Shown: positions 1 to 9,766 of the stretch, in pieces
How positions within the stretch are numbered: position 1 is the first letter of the stretch
How the letters are laid out: each line of letters opens with the position of its first letter
DNA from: Dendrophyllia cribrosa
Taxonomy: Eukaryota > Cnidaria > Anthozoa > Scleractinia > Dendrophylliidae
Length of the DNA stretch: 64,000 bases
Assembly (NCBI GenBank): GCA_024195265.1
Contig: JAJLRJ010000013.1
Location: 10,341,332-10,405,331 of the forward strand
Direction of reading: 5' to 3'
Notes under the pieces: model-generated
The model's database searches: none
Seen by the model: only the letters and a program-made list of their open reading frames with translations
What the model was told of the DNA's origin: nothing
Program-made: the position numbers and the translations under genes

Positions 1-104
1 CTGAGCGAAAAACTTCAAATGGATTCAAGTCTCACACTACAAACTGTCATGTCAAAATTGCTCCCCTTCTCTCCCCATCGATGTTGTTTTTGCCTCGAAA
101 TATC
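1..104. other. Host intronic flank left of the LINE insertion
   Basis: No gene is seen here. The last 60 bases resemble the stretch ending at about 46190, and the sequence right of the LINE (34526 onward) resembles the continuation of that same stretch (46196-46440). Positions 46130-46440 therefore look like an uninterrupted paralogous copy of the insertion site. This places the LINE in a duplicated intron block of the LRR gene. Confidence 0.6.
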
Positions 105-121
105 ATCAGTCCTACAGGACA
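105..121. repeat. Left 17-bp target-site duplication of the LINE
   Basis: ATCAGTCCTACAGGACA at 105-121 recurs exactly at 34509-34525, directly after the A-rich tail of the LINE. Exact 17-bp copies at the two ends of a segment bearing LINE coding remains are the normal product of target-primed reverse transcription. Confidence 0.9.
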
Positions 122-932
122 TACGTGTTGTCTTCAAGTAAAGAGCTATTAAATTTCCAAAACCCGGGCCACGTTTCCTATTAAGGGCCTCTGACTGGAG
201 GAAAAGCATCACCGCGCTATGATCTGAGTTCGGTGCGTAGACGATATCACAATTTTTGCATAGATCTAACAGACTTTCAGAAATCAGAAAATAATCTAGT
301 CTGCTCTGGACTTTAAATCCCTTGTCCCGTCAAGAGAATTGACTCTTATTTGAATTTTTGCTACGCCATACGTCTTGTAAAGAGTACAAGGATGAAATTG
401 ACGAGATGTTATCAACAACTGACTTTTTACGATCCATTGGTCTGCCGCCTACTTTGTCTAATGGTGTCAGTGGGCAATTGAAATCACCGCCAATAAGAAT
501 GTTTTCGTCATCAAAGTTGACTAGTCTTTCTTGGATGATTTGAAAAAACTGTATTTGTTGTATAGTGTCATTAGGGGCGTAAATGTTAACGAGAACGAGG
601 TGAGAGTCGTTAAATTTGGTGTCAAGAATTAGAAATCTGCCGTTAGCGTCATTTTCACACTTTTCAATTTTTAGGTCGAGTCTAGGATTGACGAGAATCA
701 TCACACCTTTGCTATGTTTCGTTCCGTGGCTACAAAAAATTTTTTCGCTCCATTCAGACTCCCAGGTCGGTACTATATTCTTATCGCTGTAAGTTTCTTG
801 TAAAAAATAGAATTGGGCCTTCTGATTATGTAGCCAACGGAACACGGATCGCCTTTTGATTGACTTGTTTAAGCCTCTGACATTAAGGGTGATTATTTTG
901 CATTCAATTGTGTTGAGGTCATTCATGAACAA
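122..932 (-). pseudogene. LINE ORF2 N-terminal part: APE-type endonuclease, frameshifted
   Basis: This is the endonuclease domain that nicks target DNA for LINE insertion. From 932 leftward it opens with ITLNVRGLNK, then FLQETY (catalytic Glu), VNIYAPND and GGDFNCPL (Asp/Asn of the DNase I fold). The first frame ends at 330. A different frame continues toward 122 with the linker motif RGPGF, again shifted by one base inside that motif. The segment stops at the left target duplication, and its continuation is the plus-strand ORF from about 2286. The start ATG near 923 lies close after the 939-1337 spacer that separates it from ORF1. The frameshifts make it nonfunctional. The domain call is firm; the exact start is not. 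Confidence 0.85.
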
Positions 933-938
933 AATTTT

Positions 939-1337
939 TTAAAGGGTTTCGTCACCTTTGTTAGAAATGCAAATATAGGTATAAGTTGCCGAATAATTTG
1001 CATGAGTTTTTTCTGGCCTTGCGGAATATAGCATTTTTTGACTTGCGCGAGACAACACAGGAATTTTTACTTCAAATGATTTGAACTGTAATAACAAAAA
1101 CTGGATACAAAAGAAAAAAAGAAAAAACCGACACAAAAAGCTTCGCTCGTAATTAAGTTGAGGAAGCAGCAAAATGAGACTGCTATCTAACAAGCTAGTA
1201 ATAATAGAAAGATTGTTTATATACACACTTGATCCGCTAAACATGAATGAGTATGTTTCGAAGCTCCAGAAATTTACTGGTGAAATTAATAATCTAACAC
1301 GAGCTGACTCTGATCAGATCAGATAAATAGTTGAGTC
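939..1337 (-). other. Spacer between LINE ORF1 and ORF2
   Basis: About 400 bases between the end of ORF1 (1338) and the start of the endonuclease ORF (932) on the minus strand. A 101-codon open frame exists here, but it shows no LINE motif and has biased composition, so I treat it as noncoding spacer. Confidence 0.5.
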
Positions 1338-2156
1338 TTACGTTAGTTCGGGTTCTGAGTTGTTTTCTTCTTGTGGAGTGGTTTGCTGTGTCTGCCACCT
1401 GCTTGGGATCTTGTCGTAAGAATATTTTCTACCGTTGACACACAACCGATCTCCAATGATTGAGGCCTTTGTTCCTTCTGTTTCTTTTGCCCGCTTCATT
1501 GCTGGTACTAGGATGTTTTTTCGTATATCCCTGACGACAAAAGGTAGATCTTCTGCTAGGCTGAGATTTGTAGACTTCAGATTGTAGCGTTGACGCCAAA
1601 CAAAATCTCTGTCTGCGCGGCAGGTAAACCTTGCGATAACTGGCCGTGGTTTGATGCTGTTCGGTTTCCATTTGCCAAGACGGTGTACACCACAAAACAT
1701 GGTGGAACGGACTTTGTCTTGATTAATCTTTAGCGCAGAAGCCATAATATGCTTTACTTGGTCTGCACAAATTTCATTTTTTTGTTCTTTAATGCCGTAG
1801 AATATTAAATTCCAACGGCGACTGTAGATACTTTGCCGTACGAGTTCATCTTCTTGTCTCACTTGATCATTTTCGCACGTGTTTAATCTCTCCTTCACTT
1901 CATCTTGTTCGTTTTGAGTAAACTCTAGCGATTCCCTTAGACTTTTAACTTCAGTTCGCAAAGAAGCAATTTCCTCCGAGGCTTGGTCGAGCTGGAATTG
2001 CATATTGGTCAGATTTGTTTGATTAGCGGCGTCTCTGTCGCGTAGCTCCTTGATCTGATCTAACAGCACATGGTAATCGCCAAGTTCCCCGCTGTCGCTT
2101 GTCGAACTGCTTCCCCTTGCCCGCTTTTCTTTGCGCTTCTTAGGACTTTTAGTCAT
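1338..2156 (-). CDS. LINE ORF1 protein: coiled coil plus RNA-binding core
   Basis: A 272-codon open frame without internal stops. The N-terminus is basic and serine-rich (KSPKKRKEKRARGSSS). Residues about 30-110 form a heptad-like coiled coil rich in Leu, Glu and Gln. Then comes an RRM-like core starting at SRRWNLIFYGIKE, and a basic C-terminal domain with RPVIARFTCRADRDFVW. This is the usual order of L1-type ORF1 proteins, which trimerise and coat LINE RNA. It lies upstream of the endonuclease ORF in the same strand sense, as expected. It is the only intact LINE ORF here. The ATG at 2156 opens the frame and leaves a 5' leader of about 130 bases up to the inversion point. Confidence 0.8.
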   Translation of the reverse strand: MTKSPKKRKEKRARGSSSTSDSGELGDYHVLLDQIKELRDRDAANQTNLTNMQFQLDQASEEIASLRTEVKSLRESLEFTQNEQDEVKERLNTCENDQVRQEDELVRQSIYSRRWNLIFYGIKEQKNEICADQVKHIMASALKINQDKVRSTMFCGVHRLGKWKPNSIKPRPVIARFTCRADRDFVWRQRYNLKSTNLSLAEDLPFVVRDIRKNILVPAMKRAKETEGTKASIIGDRLCVNGRKYSYDKIPSRWQTQQTTPQEENNSEPELT

Positions 2157-2285
2157 CTTTGTGACGTTGGTACAGGACTATCGCAGCTTGACTAGTTTGA
2201 AAGGAGGCATGTTGTTGCGATTTTCGCGGAGCATAAAAAAACACGTCTTTACGTTAGCATGTCGTTACCAGTCTCTCCAATAATA
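2157..2285 (-). other. LINE 5' leader and inversion junction
   Basis: About 130 bases of presumed LINE 5' untranslated sequence on the minus strand. It ends near 2285, where plus-strand linker coding sequence (KYAYLEDKGLKWD, about 2305-2343) takes over. The exact breakpoint cannot be fixed by eye. Confidence 0.5.
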
Positions 2286-4200
2286 TCCAAATATATAAGA
2301 AAAAGTATGCCTATCTAGAAGACAAAGGTCTAAAGTGGGACTTAATAAAAATGGAAATTCGTAGCTTTACTATTTCCGACTCCAAAAGGCTTGCAAGGAT
2401 GAGAAAAAATTCTGAAAAAATCTTATCCACCAAGCTGAATAATTTAATGGCACAGTCGGTCAACTGTCAGAATAACCCACAACTGAAAATAGAAATACAA
2501 GATACTCGCGCACGTCTTAGCAAAATTACTGAACAAAAGGTGAAAGGCGCCATGCTACGAAGTAAAGCAAGGTGGGTAGAAAACGGGGAAAAAACACAAG
2601 ATATTTTCTCAATTTAGAAAAAGGCATGTCGACAAAAAAAGAGTTACGAAACTTAAATTGGATAGCGGCGCTGAAGTGTCTGACGTTGACTCTATCCTGA
2701 GGGAAGAGGCCAATTTCTACAAATCATTGAACACATCAGGTAACGACGATGTGGAAGATTCAAAATACGATGTGTTTTTTAAAAATTCATTAATTTCGCC
2801 GCTTAGCGCAGAAAATGCCAATATCTGTGAAGGTAAACTTTCGGAAAAAGAATGTCGCCTAGCACTAATTGAGATGCACCATCGCAAATCCCCTGGCTCC
2901 GACGGCTTTACTTCAGAATTCTACAAATTCTTTTGGAAAGAAATCGCCGACGATGTCGTTTCCAGCATAAATTGTGCTTTTGAAAAAGGTGAGCTGTCCA
3001 TATGTCAAAAACGTGGAGTTATAACGCTCCTTCCTAAAAAAGGAAAGCCACCCAACAGTCTCAACAATTTACGTCCCATCTCTTTATTAAATACTGATTA
3101 CAAAATAGCTTCAAAAGCATTAGCAAAACGGCTAGAAAAAGTCCTCCCTGATGTCATTTATCAGAACCAAACTGGTTATGTCAAGAAAAGGTACATCGGT
3201 GAAAACATCAGGGTTATTAGCGATGTCCTAAATTTCACAAAAACTAAAAATATACCTGGCGCGGCCATTTTCGTCGATTTTAAAAAAGCTTTTGACTCGA
3301 TCGAGTGGGATTACCTTTTGAAGGTTCTAGACGTCTTCAATTTCAAAGACGATTTCAAAAAATGGATAAGAGTATTCTACACTGACGTTTCTAGTTGCGT
3401 GCTAAATGAAGGCTTTACTTCTCCTTTCTTTAATCTAGAACGCGGCGTGAGGCAGGGCTGCCCGTTAACGGGCCTCCTATTTGTTTTGGGAATAGAACTC
3501 CTCAACCTTGCCATTCTTGCAAACCCGAATATCAAAGGCTTATCCGTTGGAAATAAAGTGATCAAAATAACGTTATATGCTGACGACACTACTCTTCTGT
3601 TAAAAGACGTGGAATCTGTGCACTCGCTGCTTGAGATGTTGGAACTATTTAAAATGTGTTCTGGGCTAGAAATCAACAAGTCAAAGACAGAAGCTATGTG
3701 GCTAGGAAGCTGGAGGGAGCGTACCGACACTCCTTTTGGTTTCCGATGGCCTACGGAAACGATTTATGCTCTAGGAATCCACTTCTCTTACAATCAAAAC
3801 CTATGTAACTACCGGAATTTTGAATCTAAACTTAATGAATTGCAAACACTTTTAAACAGCTGGAAACGACGAAAATTAACGCTTCTTGGAAAAATCAATA
3901 TTGCAAAAAACTTTGGGCCTGTCTAAACTAATTTTTAATGCGTCAGTTCTCCCAATTCCTGAAGACTTTGCGAAACGAGTAGACGCGGTCACTTTCGATT
4001 TCATCTGGGATGGAAAGCCACACAAGATTAAGAAAACCACCTTAATTGGCGATCGAGAAAAAGGTGGCTTAAACATGATTCAATTCACATCGATGAATAA
4101 ATCTTTAAAATCATCTTGGGTTAAAAGGTTTAAGGACGACAGAGATGCCCCTTGGAAAGTCATTCCGAATTATCTAGTGTCACACTTAGGAGGCGTTAAC
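2286..4200 (+). pseudogene. LINE ORF2 reverse transcriptase, 5' part, two frameshifts
   Basis: Reverse transcriptase of an L1/Tx1-like element. The linker KYAYLEDKGLKWD opens the segment. The frame from 2351 breaks near 2617, resumes by 2658, breaks again near 3920 and resumes in the frame of 3886. RT motifs appear in order: SPGSDGFTSEFYKFFW, ITLLPKKG, NLRPISLLN, FVDFKKAFDSIEW, RQGCPLTGLLF and LYADDTTLLL (the catalytic YADD). The coding sequence is cut at 4200 by the Polinton. Its frame resumes after the right duplication at 33221. Stops and shifts make it dead independently of the Polinton. Confidence 0.9.
4195..4200. repeat. Left 6-bp target-site duplication of the Polinton (GTTAAC)
   Basis: GTTAAC here matches GTTAAC at 33215-33220. 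Six-base duplications are characteristic of Polinton/Maverick insertion. The target is its own reverse complement. Removing the element and one copy leaves the LINE frame continuous. Confidence 0.9.
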
Positions 4201-4420
4201 AGTAGTAATGTACTACACTCTGAGGCAATTGCCTCAGAGAATGTAGTACATCACTACTTTCTATCTGCTGGATTTAAAATATGGAAATATTGAATGGAAA
4301 TATGGAATGGAAAAAAAATGGAAAAATCAAATGAAACTATATGTTAATAAAAACAAATGGTGCGTTTATTCCATTGCGTGATTTCCTTTGCGTGACATGA
4401 TTCTCGGAAAAACAGGAAGT
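4201..4420. repeat. Polinton left terminal inverted repeat
   Basis: About 220 bases match the reverse complement of 33018-33214, with a short extra block near 4290-4315 and point differences. The outer 58 bases (4201-4258) are themselves a near-perfect palindrome centred on CTGAGGCAATTGCCTCAG, with one mismatch and a 2-base bulge between the arms. Beyond 4420 the two ends diverge. Confidence 0.92.
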
Positions 4421-4459
4421 TGATTTCACCAACCTTTATTCACCCATCAGAGTGGGGGT

Positions 4460-7400
4460 TTAATATCCATAAGGATATGTTTCGATACAGTTTTCAGATA
4501 TGTGTTTTATTGCGCGCTTGTCATATCCAAAACTGTATACCTTTTCTTCATATTTGTTTACGATTTGTTTGTTTTGTCTGGTTATTTTCTTTTCATTTAC
4601 CAACGTGAGGTCTTTGATTTCGTTTTTTACCATTTTAATCATATTTGTGTGATTTAGTATTTGGGAATTTTCGTGGTTAAGTCTGAAACCTTTGATAACA
4701 CATTTCTGTTTATTACTTCCATATATGAAACTATAATTTTTTGGACCACCTGATACAAAAGTGTCTTTTATAATTTCACCATCTAATTCATCTGTGAGAT
4801 CACCTAACATATCTCCTGTTTCTACTTTCTTACTCTTTGGAGATTCAATGTACACAATACTATCTGTGTCAAAATATAATACTTGTTTACCTAAATAATC
4901 TAGTTTTTCATACAACATTAGCCTTGCACTGCTAGTTGTAAAACATGCTACAAAGATGTTAGGATTATATGAATTATCAACAAACTGATCTTTATAAGTG
5001 TAACTCATTTGTGCCATTTCTTCATTTATGAAATTCATATTTAAATTATCAATAGAATCGTCAAGTACTATTTGATAAAATTCACTTATATCATTTACAT
5101 ATTTACACTGGTTCATATTATTTCGTTGTCCAAACTTTCCCCATAAACTGTTCAAACACATTTTTGCGATGGCTCGTAAACCGGCATTTTCATTAATTTT
5201 TTCCAATTCAATATCTAAATTATTTTTTACTTTATTTCTGAATATCATTTCTTCTTTTTCATTTTTGAAATTACATTTTGTTGATTCAAGTTTAAGCTTC
5301 ATGAATTTTTTGATATATCCTTTAAATAAATCATTGCTTGACTTTTCAAAATGCCAAACCTCGTATATTTTTATGATTGTATAACCTTTTTCAATGGTTT
5401 TATTTACTTCATCTGTTGTCCATGTACCTATAAATGATCGCTCATTTTCACTATGCTGACATTTGTCTTGTTGTTTTGTTTTTGCACATGATATACACAG
5501 AGGAAACATTAACTTTTCTGATTTTTCACATTTTATTTTCTGAGGTAAAACTGGATGGTATAAATTTCGTGGTGGTAAAATTTTGCATTTTATGAAACCA
5601 TACCATTTTACGTCGTATTTTTCTGGTGATATTATTTTTTTAGGATGACCTATGGGATATTTTTTGTAGAACTGAACTGTAGGATAAAGAGAACAAAAAT
5701 CAATATATTTTCCACATTCACCTTCTTTGAATTTATACAATAATTTGGTAGCATTTGTTCGTCCACCATAAAAAGCATCTCTCGGGTTTAACGGTTCGAC
5801 CACTTCTCGATTCCATTCAACTTTATAATATTTCTGAAAATTTTTATCGTTTTTTAATTTGCATTCCCACATTTCAATAAGATTGTAACCAGCAGCTATT
5901 ATTTTGTTATTTTTATCTTGGGTTTTATTATACAAAGTACCCATGTCGCTTTGATTCTTGTTATTGATAACATCGGGTTTGTAACAATCTGGGCATCCAT
6001 GCCAGAAACAACCTTGAAATTCATAAACAGTATTTGTAGATTCGCAAAAACCATCTACTTTTAATTTGTTATTGATACATTTGATAGCTTTTTCACCACC
6101 TTCTAAGGCATGTTGAATTTTAATATTATTTTTCTTGCTGATATAATCCAGCCATGCAATACTAACTGTACTGTGGTTTTCTGTTTGAACAACATTATCA
6201 ACTACAGCTATGGTATTTTTTGGCATGTAATTTCCTCTATAAATAGCCATACAAACACCAGCTATTGTGATGTATTTTAGTGGATCAATATTTTCTTGGT
6301 TCATGAAATCTTGTCTGAATTTTAACATACATCTTCTTAATATATCAACATCTGACCTACAGTATTCAATTAATTCTTTTTTGAAATCGAAAACATAATT
6401 TTCATTAACACGGTCATCATACCATTGTAAAAATTTCTCTCTATCTTGTGTTTTCATTTGATTATATCCATAATGTTTTTTAGATGGCATCTCTCCTATA
6501 TAGTTTTGATTACAATTTTTGTTGAAATAATGTGGAAAATATCCTTTTTTCAACTCGATTAAATCAAATGTTTTAGGGAAAGAGGACAAAGGTTGTTGAA
6601 TAAAATTTAGGCTGTCGATTATTTTTATTCTTAATTTTGGAATTTCCATCATCATTATTTTTGCACCATTATAAATACAATAAGGTTTGAAGCCATTATC
6701 TATACACCATTTAAGAATAAAATGGCTATCGTATCCTTTTGAATTATGAGCCACAAATGTGTAACCTTTATATTTTTCATTGAGAATTCCATTACAAAAA
6801 CTATTAATATCATTGAAGATTGATTCATTACCATTGAAATCATGACAGATAGCCAAATTGACTACATGTGTTCCAGTGTTTTGTGTACATTCGAAATCAA
6901 AAAATGAATATTTTTCATTATATGTTCTACATGAATAACAATAATCTTTTTTTAGTATGGATTTATTTAATCTGCAAGGATTTTTAGTGTCTTTGATACA
7001 ATTACCCCCTTTACATTTTATCTTTTTCATAAAACATTTATGCTTACTTTCACAATATTTGTTACAGTTATTACACATTTTATATCCACATTTGTGCATT
7101 TTTATATATGGTTTCAGTATTATTTGGTTGCATTTTGAACATTTTGCTACACTGTTACATACTGAATCATTGTCATATTTTTTAGAACGATTACTTGTAT
7201 GATTTTTAAAACAAGCATCACCATGAAAAACACGATTGCAGTGTTTACAGGTGACGTCTTTTCCATCACATTTATTTCCATCTGGAAAATATTTAAAACA
7301 AGATAGGCATTTTTGTGGGCATTTGTGTTTGTCACGTCTTGTATAAGCTTTTTTACAACTATGACAGTAATAAGCTACATCTAAAAAAGCTGTCATTGAT

Positions 7401-7738
7401 TTTATGACATCAAAATGATTTCGTGTTTTGTATAAATAGATTTTGTCTGTTTTTCCTTTGTTGGCTGTGTATATGATTTCATTGAAGTGTTCTGAATCGA
7501 TGATATTAATCTCTGTATCTAAATATGACGCAAAGCTATTGACATCTTCCAAACCGTTTCCATATTCATTTATCTCTACATTACAATTTTCATGTAATTT
7601 TATAGCTTCAGTTTCTTGTAGTTTTCGGCTTTTGTTTAATCCATCTTTCAACTGAGTTGTGGTGTAATTCTCAGGGTGTAAATGAGCATAAGCTGTTACA
7701 ATAGCCCTTGCTAAACATGTTGTGTCATTATTTTGTAT
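4460..7738 (-). CDS. polB: Polinton DNA polymerase B (protein-primed type)
   Basis: Family B DNA polymerase that would copy the element. Numbered from codon 7651, residues about 96-240 are a Cys-rich zinc-binding region (CHSC, CLSC, CKHC, CSKC). The proofreading exonuclease follows: FDFE (251-254), AHNSKGYD (301-308) and YCRSDVD (430-436). An endonuclease-like insert shows YEFQGCFWHGCPDC (about 543-556). Polymerase motif A is YIDFCSLYP (649-657), motif B KMCLNSLWGKFG, motif C YFDTDSIVYI. The frame has no ATG at its head and stays open upstream to 7738, with conserved-looking text (TTCLARAIVTAYAHLHPEN) before residue 1. The true N-terminus is thus probably in the overlapping ORF 7711-8109, one frame away. 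A frameshift, slippage or an intron could link them. All catalytic motifs are present. Confidence 0.93.
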   Translation of the reverse strand: MQNNDTTCLARAIVTAYAHLHPENYTTTQLKDGLNKSRKLQETEAIKLHENCNVEINEYGNGLEDVNSFASYLDTEINIIDSEHFNEIIYTANKGKTDKIYLYKTRNHFDVIKSMTAFLDVAYYCHSCKKAYTRRDKHKCPQKCLSCFKYFPDGNKCDGKDVTCKHCNRVFHGDACFKNHTSNRSKKYDNDSVCNSVAKCSKCNQIILKPYIKMHKCGYKMCNNCNKYCESKHKCFMKKIKCKGGNCIKDTKNPCRLNKSILKKDYCYSCRTYNEKYSFFDFECTQNTGTHVVNLAICHDFNGNESIFNDINSFCNGILNEKYKGYTFVAHNSKGYDSHFILKWCIDNGFKPYCIYNGAKIMMMEIPKLRIKIIDSLNFIQQPLSSFPKTFDLIELKKGYFPHYFNKNCNQNYIGEMPSKKHYGYNQMKTQDREKFLQWYDDRVNENYVFDFKKELIEYCRSDVDILRRCMLKFRQDFMNQENIDPLKYITIAGVCMAIYRGNYMPKNTIAVVDNVVQTENHSTVSIAWLDYISKKNNIKIQHALEGGEKAIKCINNKLKVDGFCESTNTVYEFQGCFWHGCPDCYKPDVINNKNQSDMGTLYNKTQDKNNKIIAAGYNLIEMWECKLKNDKNFQKYYKVEWNREVVEPLNPRDAFYGGRTNATKLLYKFKEGECGKYIDFCSLYPTVQFYKKYPIGHPKKIISPEKYDVKWYGFIKCKILPPRNLYHPVLPQKIKCEKSEKLMFPLCISCAKTKQQDKCQHSENERSFIGTWTTDEVNKTIEKGYTIIKIYEVWHFEKSSNDLFKGYIKKFMKLKLESTKCNFKNEKEEMIFRNKVKNNLDIELEKINENAGLRAIAKMCLNSLWGKFGQRNNMNQCKYVNDISEFYQIVLDDSIDNLNMNFINEEMAQMSYTYKDQFVDNSYNPNIFVACFTTSSARLMLYEKLDYLGKQVLYFDTDSIVYIESPKSKKVETGDMLGDLTDELDGEIIKDTFVSGGPKNYSFIYGSNKQKCVIKGFRLNHENSQILNHTNMIKMVKNEIKDLTLVNEKKITRQNKQIVNKYEEKVYSFGYDKRAIKHISENCIETYPYGY

Positions 7739-8109
7739 TTATTATATTTGATTTCGGTTATTTTGAATAGAGGTTGGTCATTGGATGATGAATCAAAAAT
7801 AGTGTCATCGAAATTGAATTCATTTGAGACCTTAGTTCTAGGTGTTGGAATTGGTTTTATTTTCTTTGTTCTAGGTGCTGGAACTGGTTTGTAATCATCT
7901 CTGAACTCAATAGGTGGTAAAATGATATTGTCTTCATAGTTTTTAACCATCTGCCTGACAGATTTTCTCGGTGTAGGAACTGGTCTCCTACGTTGTTTTT
8001 CGTCATCCACTATTATAATTTTAGGAGCTGGTTTAGCATTCTGTTTCATTAACAGTTTAATTAGTTCTGACTTCTTAAGTTTCTTAAGTTGGGATTTTTC
8101 AAAATTCAT
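7711..8109 (-). CDS. SAP-like, proline/arginine-repeat protein; likely detached polymerase N-terminus
   Basis: A 132-codon ORF. The first 25 residues (QLKKLKKSELIKLLMKQ) look like a SAP/Rho-N-type DNA-binding helix pair. Three proline-rich repeats follow: PVPTPRKS, PVPAPRTK and PIPTPRTK. Its end overlaps the open frame of polymerase B by 28 bases in a different frame, and the polymerase has no start codon of its own. I infer it once formed the N-terminal region of one polymerase polyprotein, as similar modules precede polymerase B in related elements. The ATG at 8109 lies 47 bp (MITE discounted) after the GCGTTTAAAT motif. The pogo-like MITE is inserted 15 bp upstream of this ATG. Confidence 0.7.
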   Translation of the reverse strand: MNFEKSQLKKLKKSELIKLLMKQNAKPAPKIIIVDDEKQRRRPVPTPRKSVRQMVKNYEDNIILPPIEFRDDYKPVPAPRTKKIKPIPTPRTKVSNEFNFDDTIFDSSSNDQPLFKITEIKYNKYKIMTQHV

Positions 8110-8124
8110 TCTATATTAATACTA

Positions 8125-9150
8125 CAGTGTGTTGCCCAGTTTCCGGCCAGTACCAGTTTCCGGCCAAAAAACAATTACGTCGGTTATGTTCGTCGGAGTT
8201 TTAAATTTTCGTCCACCGAAGCGTTCCGAAAGAAAGACGAACATTTCCGCTACACATTGGTGGTTTTGGCGTTCTTTTTGAACAAGGAACGGCTGAGGAA
8301 GGAAATGTTTTGTCCAGGTGATTGAACGTTTAGCGATTAATTTTGGCTCGTTTCACTGCACATCAAAACTACCGTAGATAAACAAATAGCTCGTTTCACA
8401 GGAAATATCTCAAGGAGCTTCATAATTTTTGGACAAATATTAGATTAAAGATGAAAGTGATTAGGGAATCTATCATCGTCAGCTGGAATAGGGCTGTTCC
8501 TGAAATTTTAGCAGTCAACTCTCAGCGAAGATTTCGACCTAGTGTGCCAGTTTCCGGCCACTAAAAGACACATTGCTCAAAACCTATTTCTTATTAAGTG
8601 AAAGAACCGAATATTAAAATTTCCTGGTCGAGAAATTAAAGATACATGTGTTAGTGTAACAAAGATTACGAATTAACAACAGCTTATGCATGTATAGCGT
8701 GACTAAAAGTACGTAAGTCATGATTTGTTTTTGTAGTAGTCTGTCAACAAACTGCGGAAGACACGCTTCCGGGTCACTAAGGTCATACGTATTTTGAATA
8801 GTAAAACAGTAGGCGACAAAGCTTAATATTGAAACTTACCTGATATTTATAACTAGGCGACCACTATTATCAAGGGACTTACAAGTCGGTTTACGTCGAG
8901 CGGTTTCAAGGAAAATTTACTTTAAGTCGGTGGCCGGAAACTGGGCTAGCTGGCCGGAAACTGGGCAACTTACTAGTTTTGCGAAAAATGGTATAATTTC
9001 TTTAATACTTGGGGAAGGTCGCCAACCATTTAACGTTTTAAAGGTAAGTAAATGAACTGTCTTTGAAAGGAAATTGAGAAATTTTCCGTGCAAAACAAAG
9101 GAGTTATAGCGATTACAAACTAAAGTGGCCGGAAACTGGGCAACATACTG
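8125..9150. mobile_element. Nonautonomous pogo-like MITE, TA target duplication
   Basis: The left end CAGTGTGTTGCCCAGTTTCC and the right end (its near reverse complement) are flanked by TA at 8123-8124 and 9151-9152. Tc1/mariner-pogo elements duplicate TA, and pogo termini often begin CAGT. The core motif AGTTTCCGGCCA recurs internally at about 8152 and 8547 and inverted at about 8931 and 8951, suggesting nested or duplicated ends. No transposase frame is visible. It separates the ORF at 8109 from its upstream promoter-like block. Confidence 0.85.
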
Positions 9151-9184
9151 TATAGATATTTATTTTTAAATGATATTTTTATAT

Positions 9185-9194
9185 GCGTTTAAAT
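9185..9194 (-). promoter_or_regulatory. Recurrent upstream motif, copy A (for the polymerase-region ORF)
   Basis: GCGTTTAAAT on the plus strand (ATTTAAACGC in the gene's sense) lies inside a block of about 80 bp, 9158-9240, repeated at 10262-10343 and partly at 10622-10670. Without the MITE it would lie 47 bp before the ATG at 8109. The other two copies lie 43-44 bp before their ATGs. The promoter role is inferred from position and repetition. Confidence 0.55.
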
Positions 9195-9253
9195 ATGGTT
9201 GAGAATTCAAATGATCCAGTTATGAATCCTTTAAACTATATTTAGATATTTAT

Positions 9254-9571
9254 TTACTTTAGCATGTAATATATCATGTCCTCTACCTGTTTTCGGTCTT
9301 CTGTACTTAATAGTACATCTCCGGAATCATTTCGTATGATATAGCGTGATTTACCTTTTTGAATTGTGACACCACTCTGTCGTTCATAAATGAATTCAGG
9401 ATGTCTTGCACCAACTGCTTTTGCGTCTAGTTTGTCTAAAATTTGGTTTATGTACTTTTTTACTTGTGCATCATTAATTTCGTTATTTAATAACATTTCG
9501 AGTTGTTGTTTATTGGGTATATTTTTCTTTATCGATTTAGTTTTTTTCGTGTATGGATTGGTTTTCTTCAC
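9254..9571 (-). CDS. Small basic protein of unknown function
   Basis: A 105-codon frame. The N-terminus is Lys-rich (KKTNPYTKKTKSIKKNIP), then a helical stretch QQLEMLLNNEINDAQVKKYINQILDKLD, then RYIIRNDSGDVLLSTEDRKQVEDMIYYMLK at the C-terminus. I recognise no catalytic motif. Its head overlaps the end of 9568-9750 by 4 bases, so the two are probably co-transcribed. The true start may be an internal ATG, since the frame's first codon is uncertain. The lysine richness suggests nucleic-acid or virion-core binding, which is only a guess. Confidence 0.5.
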   Translation of the reverse strand: MKKTNPYTKKTKSIKKNIPNKQQLEMLLNNEINDAQVKKYINQILDKLDAKAVGARHPEFIYERQSGVTIQKGKSRYIIRNDSGDVLLSTEDRKQVEDMIYYMLK

Positions 9572-9750
9572 CTTGTTTTTTTTTTCAATAAGTGAATGAA
9601 ATGTTGATGATTTTTTAGTATGACTTTTTCTACTTCAGCACGCTTTAATTTGGAGACTTGAAACCCTTTTTTAATGTTTAGGACTTCTTTCTTTAACTCT
9701 TTAACAGTAAAGGTTTTGAGATGATTTTTTAATTGATTGATTTGTTCCAT
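9568..9750 (-). CDS. Small SAP-like protein
   Basis: A 60-residue ORF starting at the ATG at 9750 (MEQINQLKNHL). That start follows TTATATATGG, the A/T block seen before other starts in this element. The sequence FTVKELKKEVLNIKKGF and KLKRAEVEKVILK fits a SAP-type helix-extended-loop-helix, a DNA-binding fold common in small Polinton ORFs. The frame is open farther upstream to 9789 but without conserved content. It lies 16 bases after the stop of the frameshifted gene 9767-10248. Function not proven. Confidence 0.5.
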   Translation of the reverse strand: MEQINQLKNHLKTFTVKELKKEVLNIKKGFQVSKLKRAEVEKVILKNHQHFIHLLKKKTR

Positions 9751-9766
9751 ATATAATAACGGTATA

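Noticed and set aside
939..1244. A 101-codon minus-strand ORF between the LINE ORFs
   Set aside because: Low-complexity hydrophobic sequence without LINE motifs; the position fits the inter-ORF spacer.
8125..9150. A missing or unannotated Polinton gene between the polymerase region and 9254
   Set aside because: The segment is a TA-flanked MITE with terminal inverted repeats and no coding frame.
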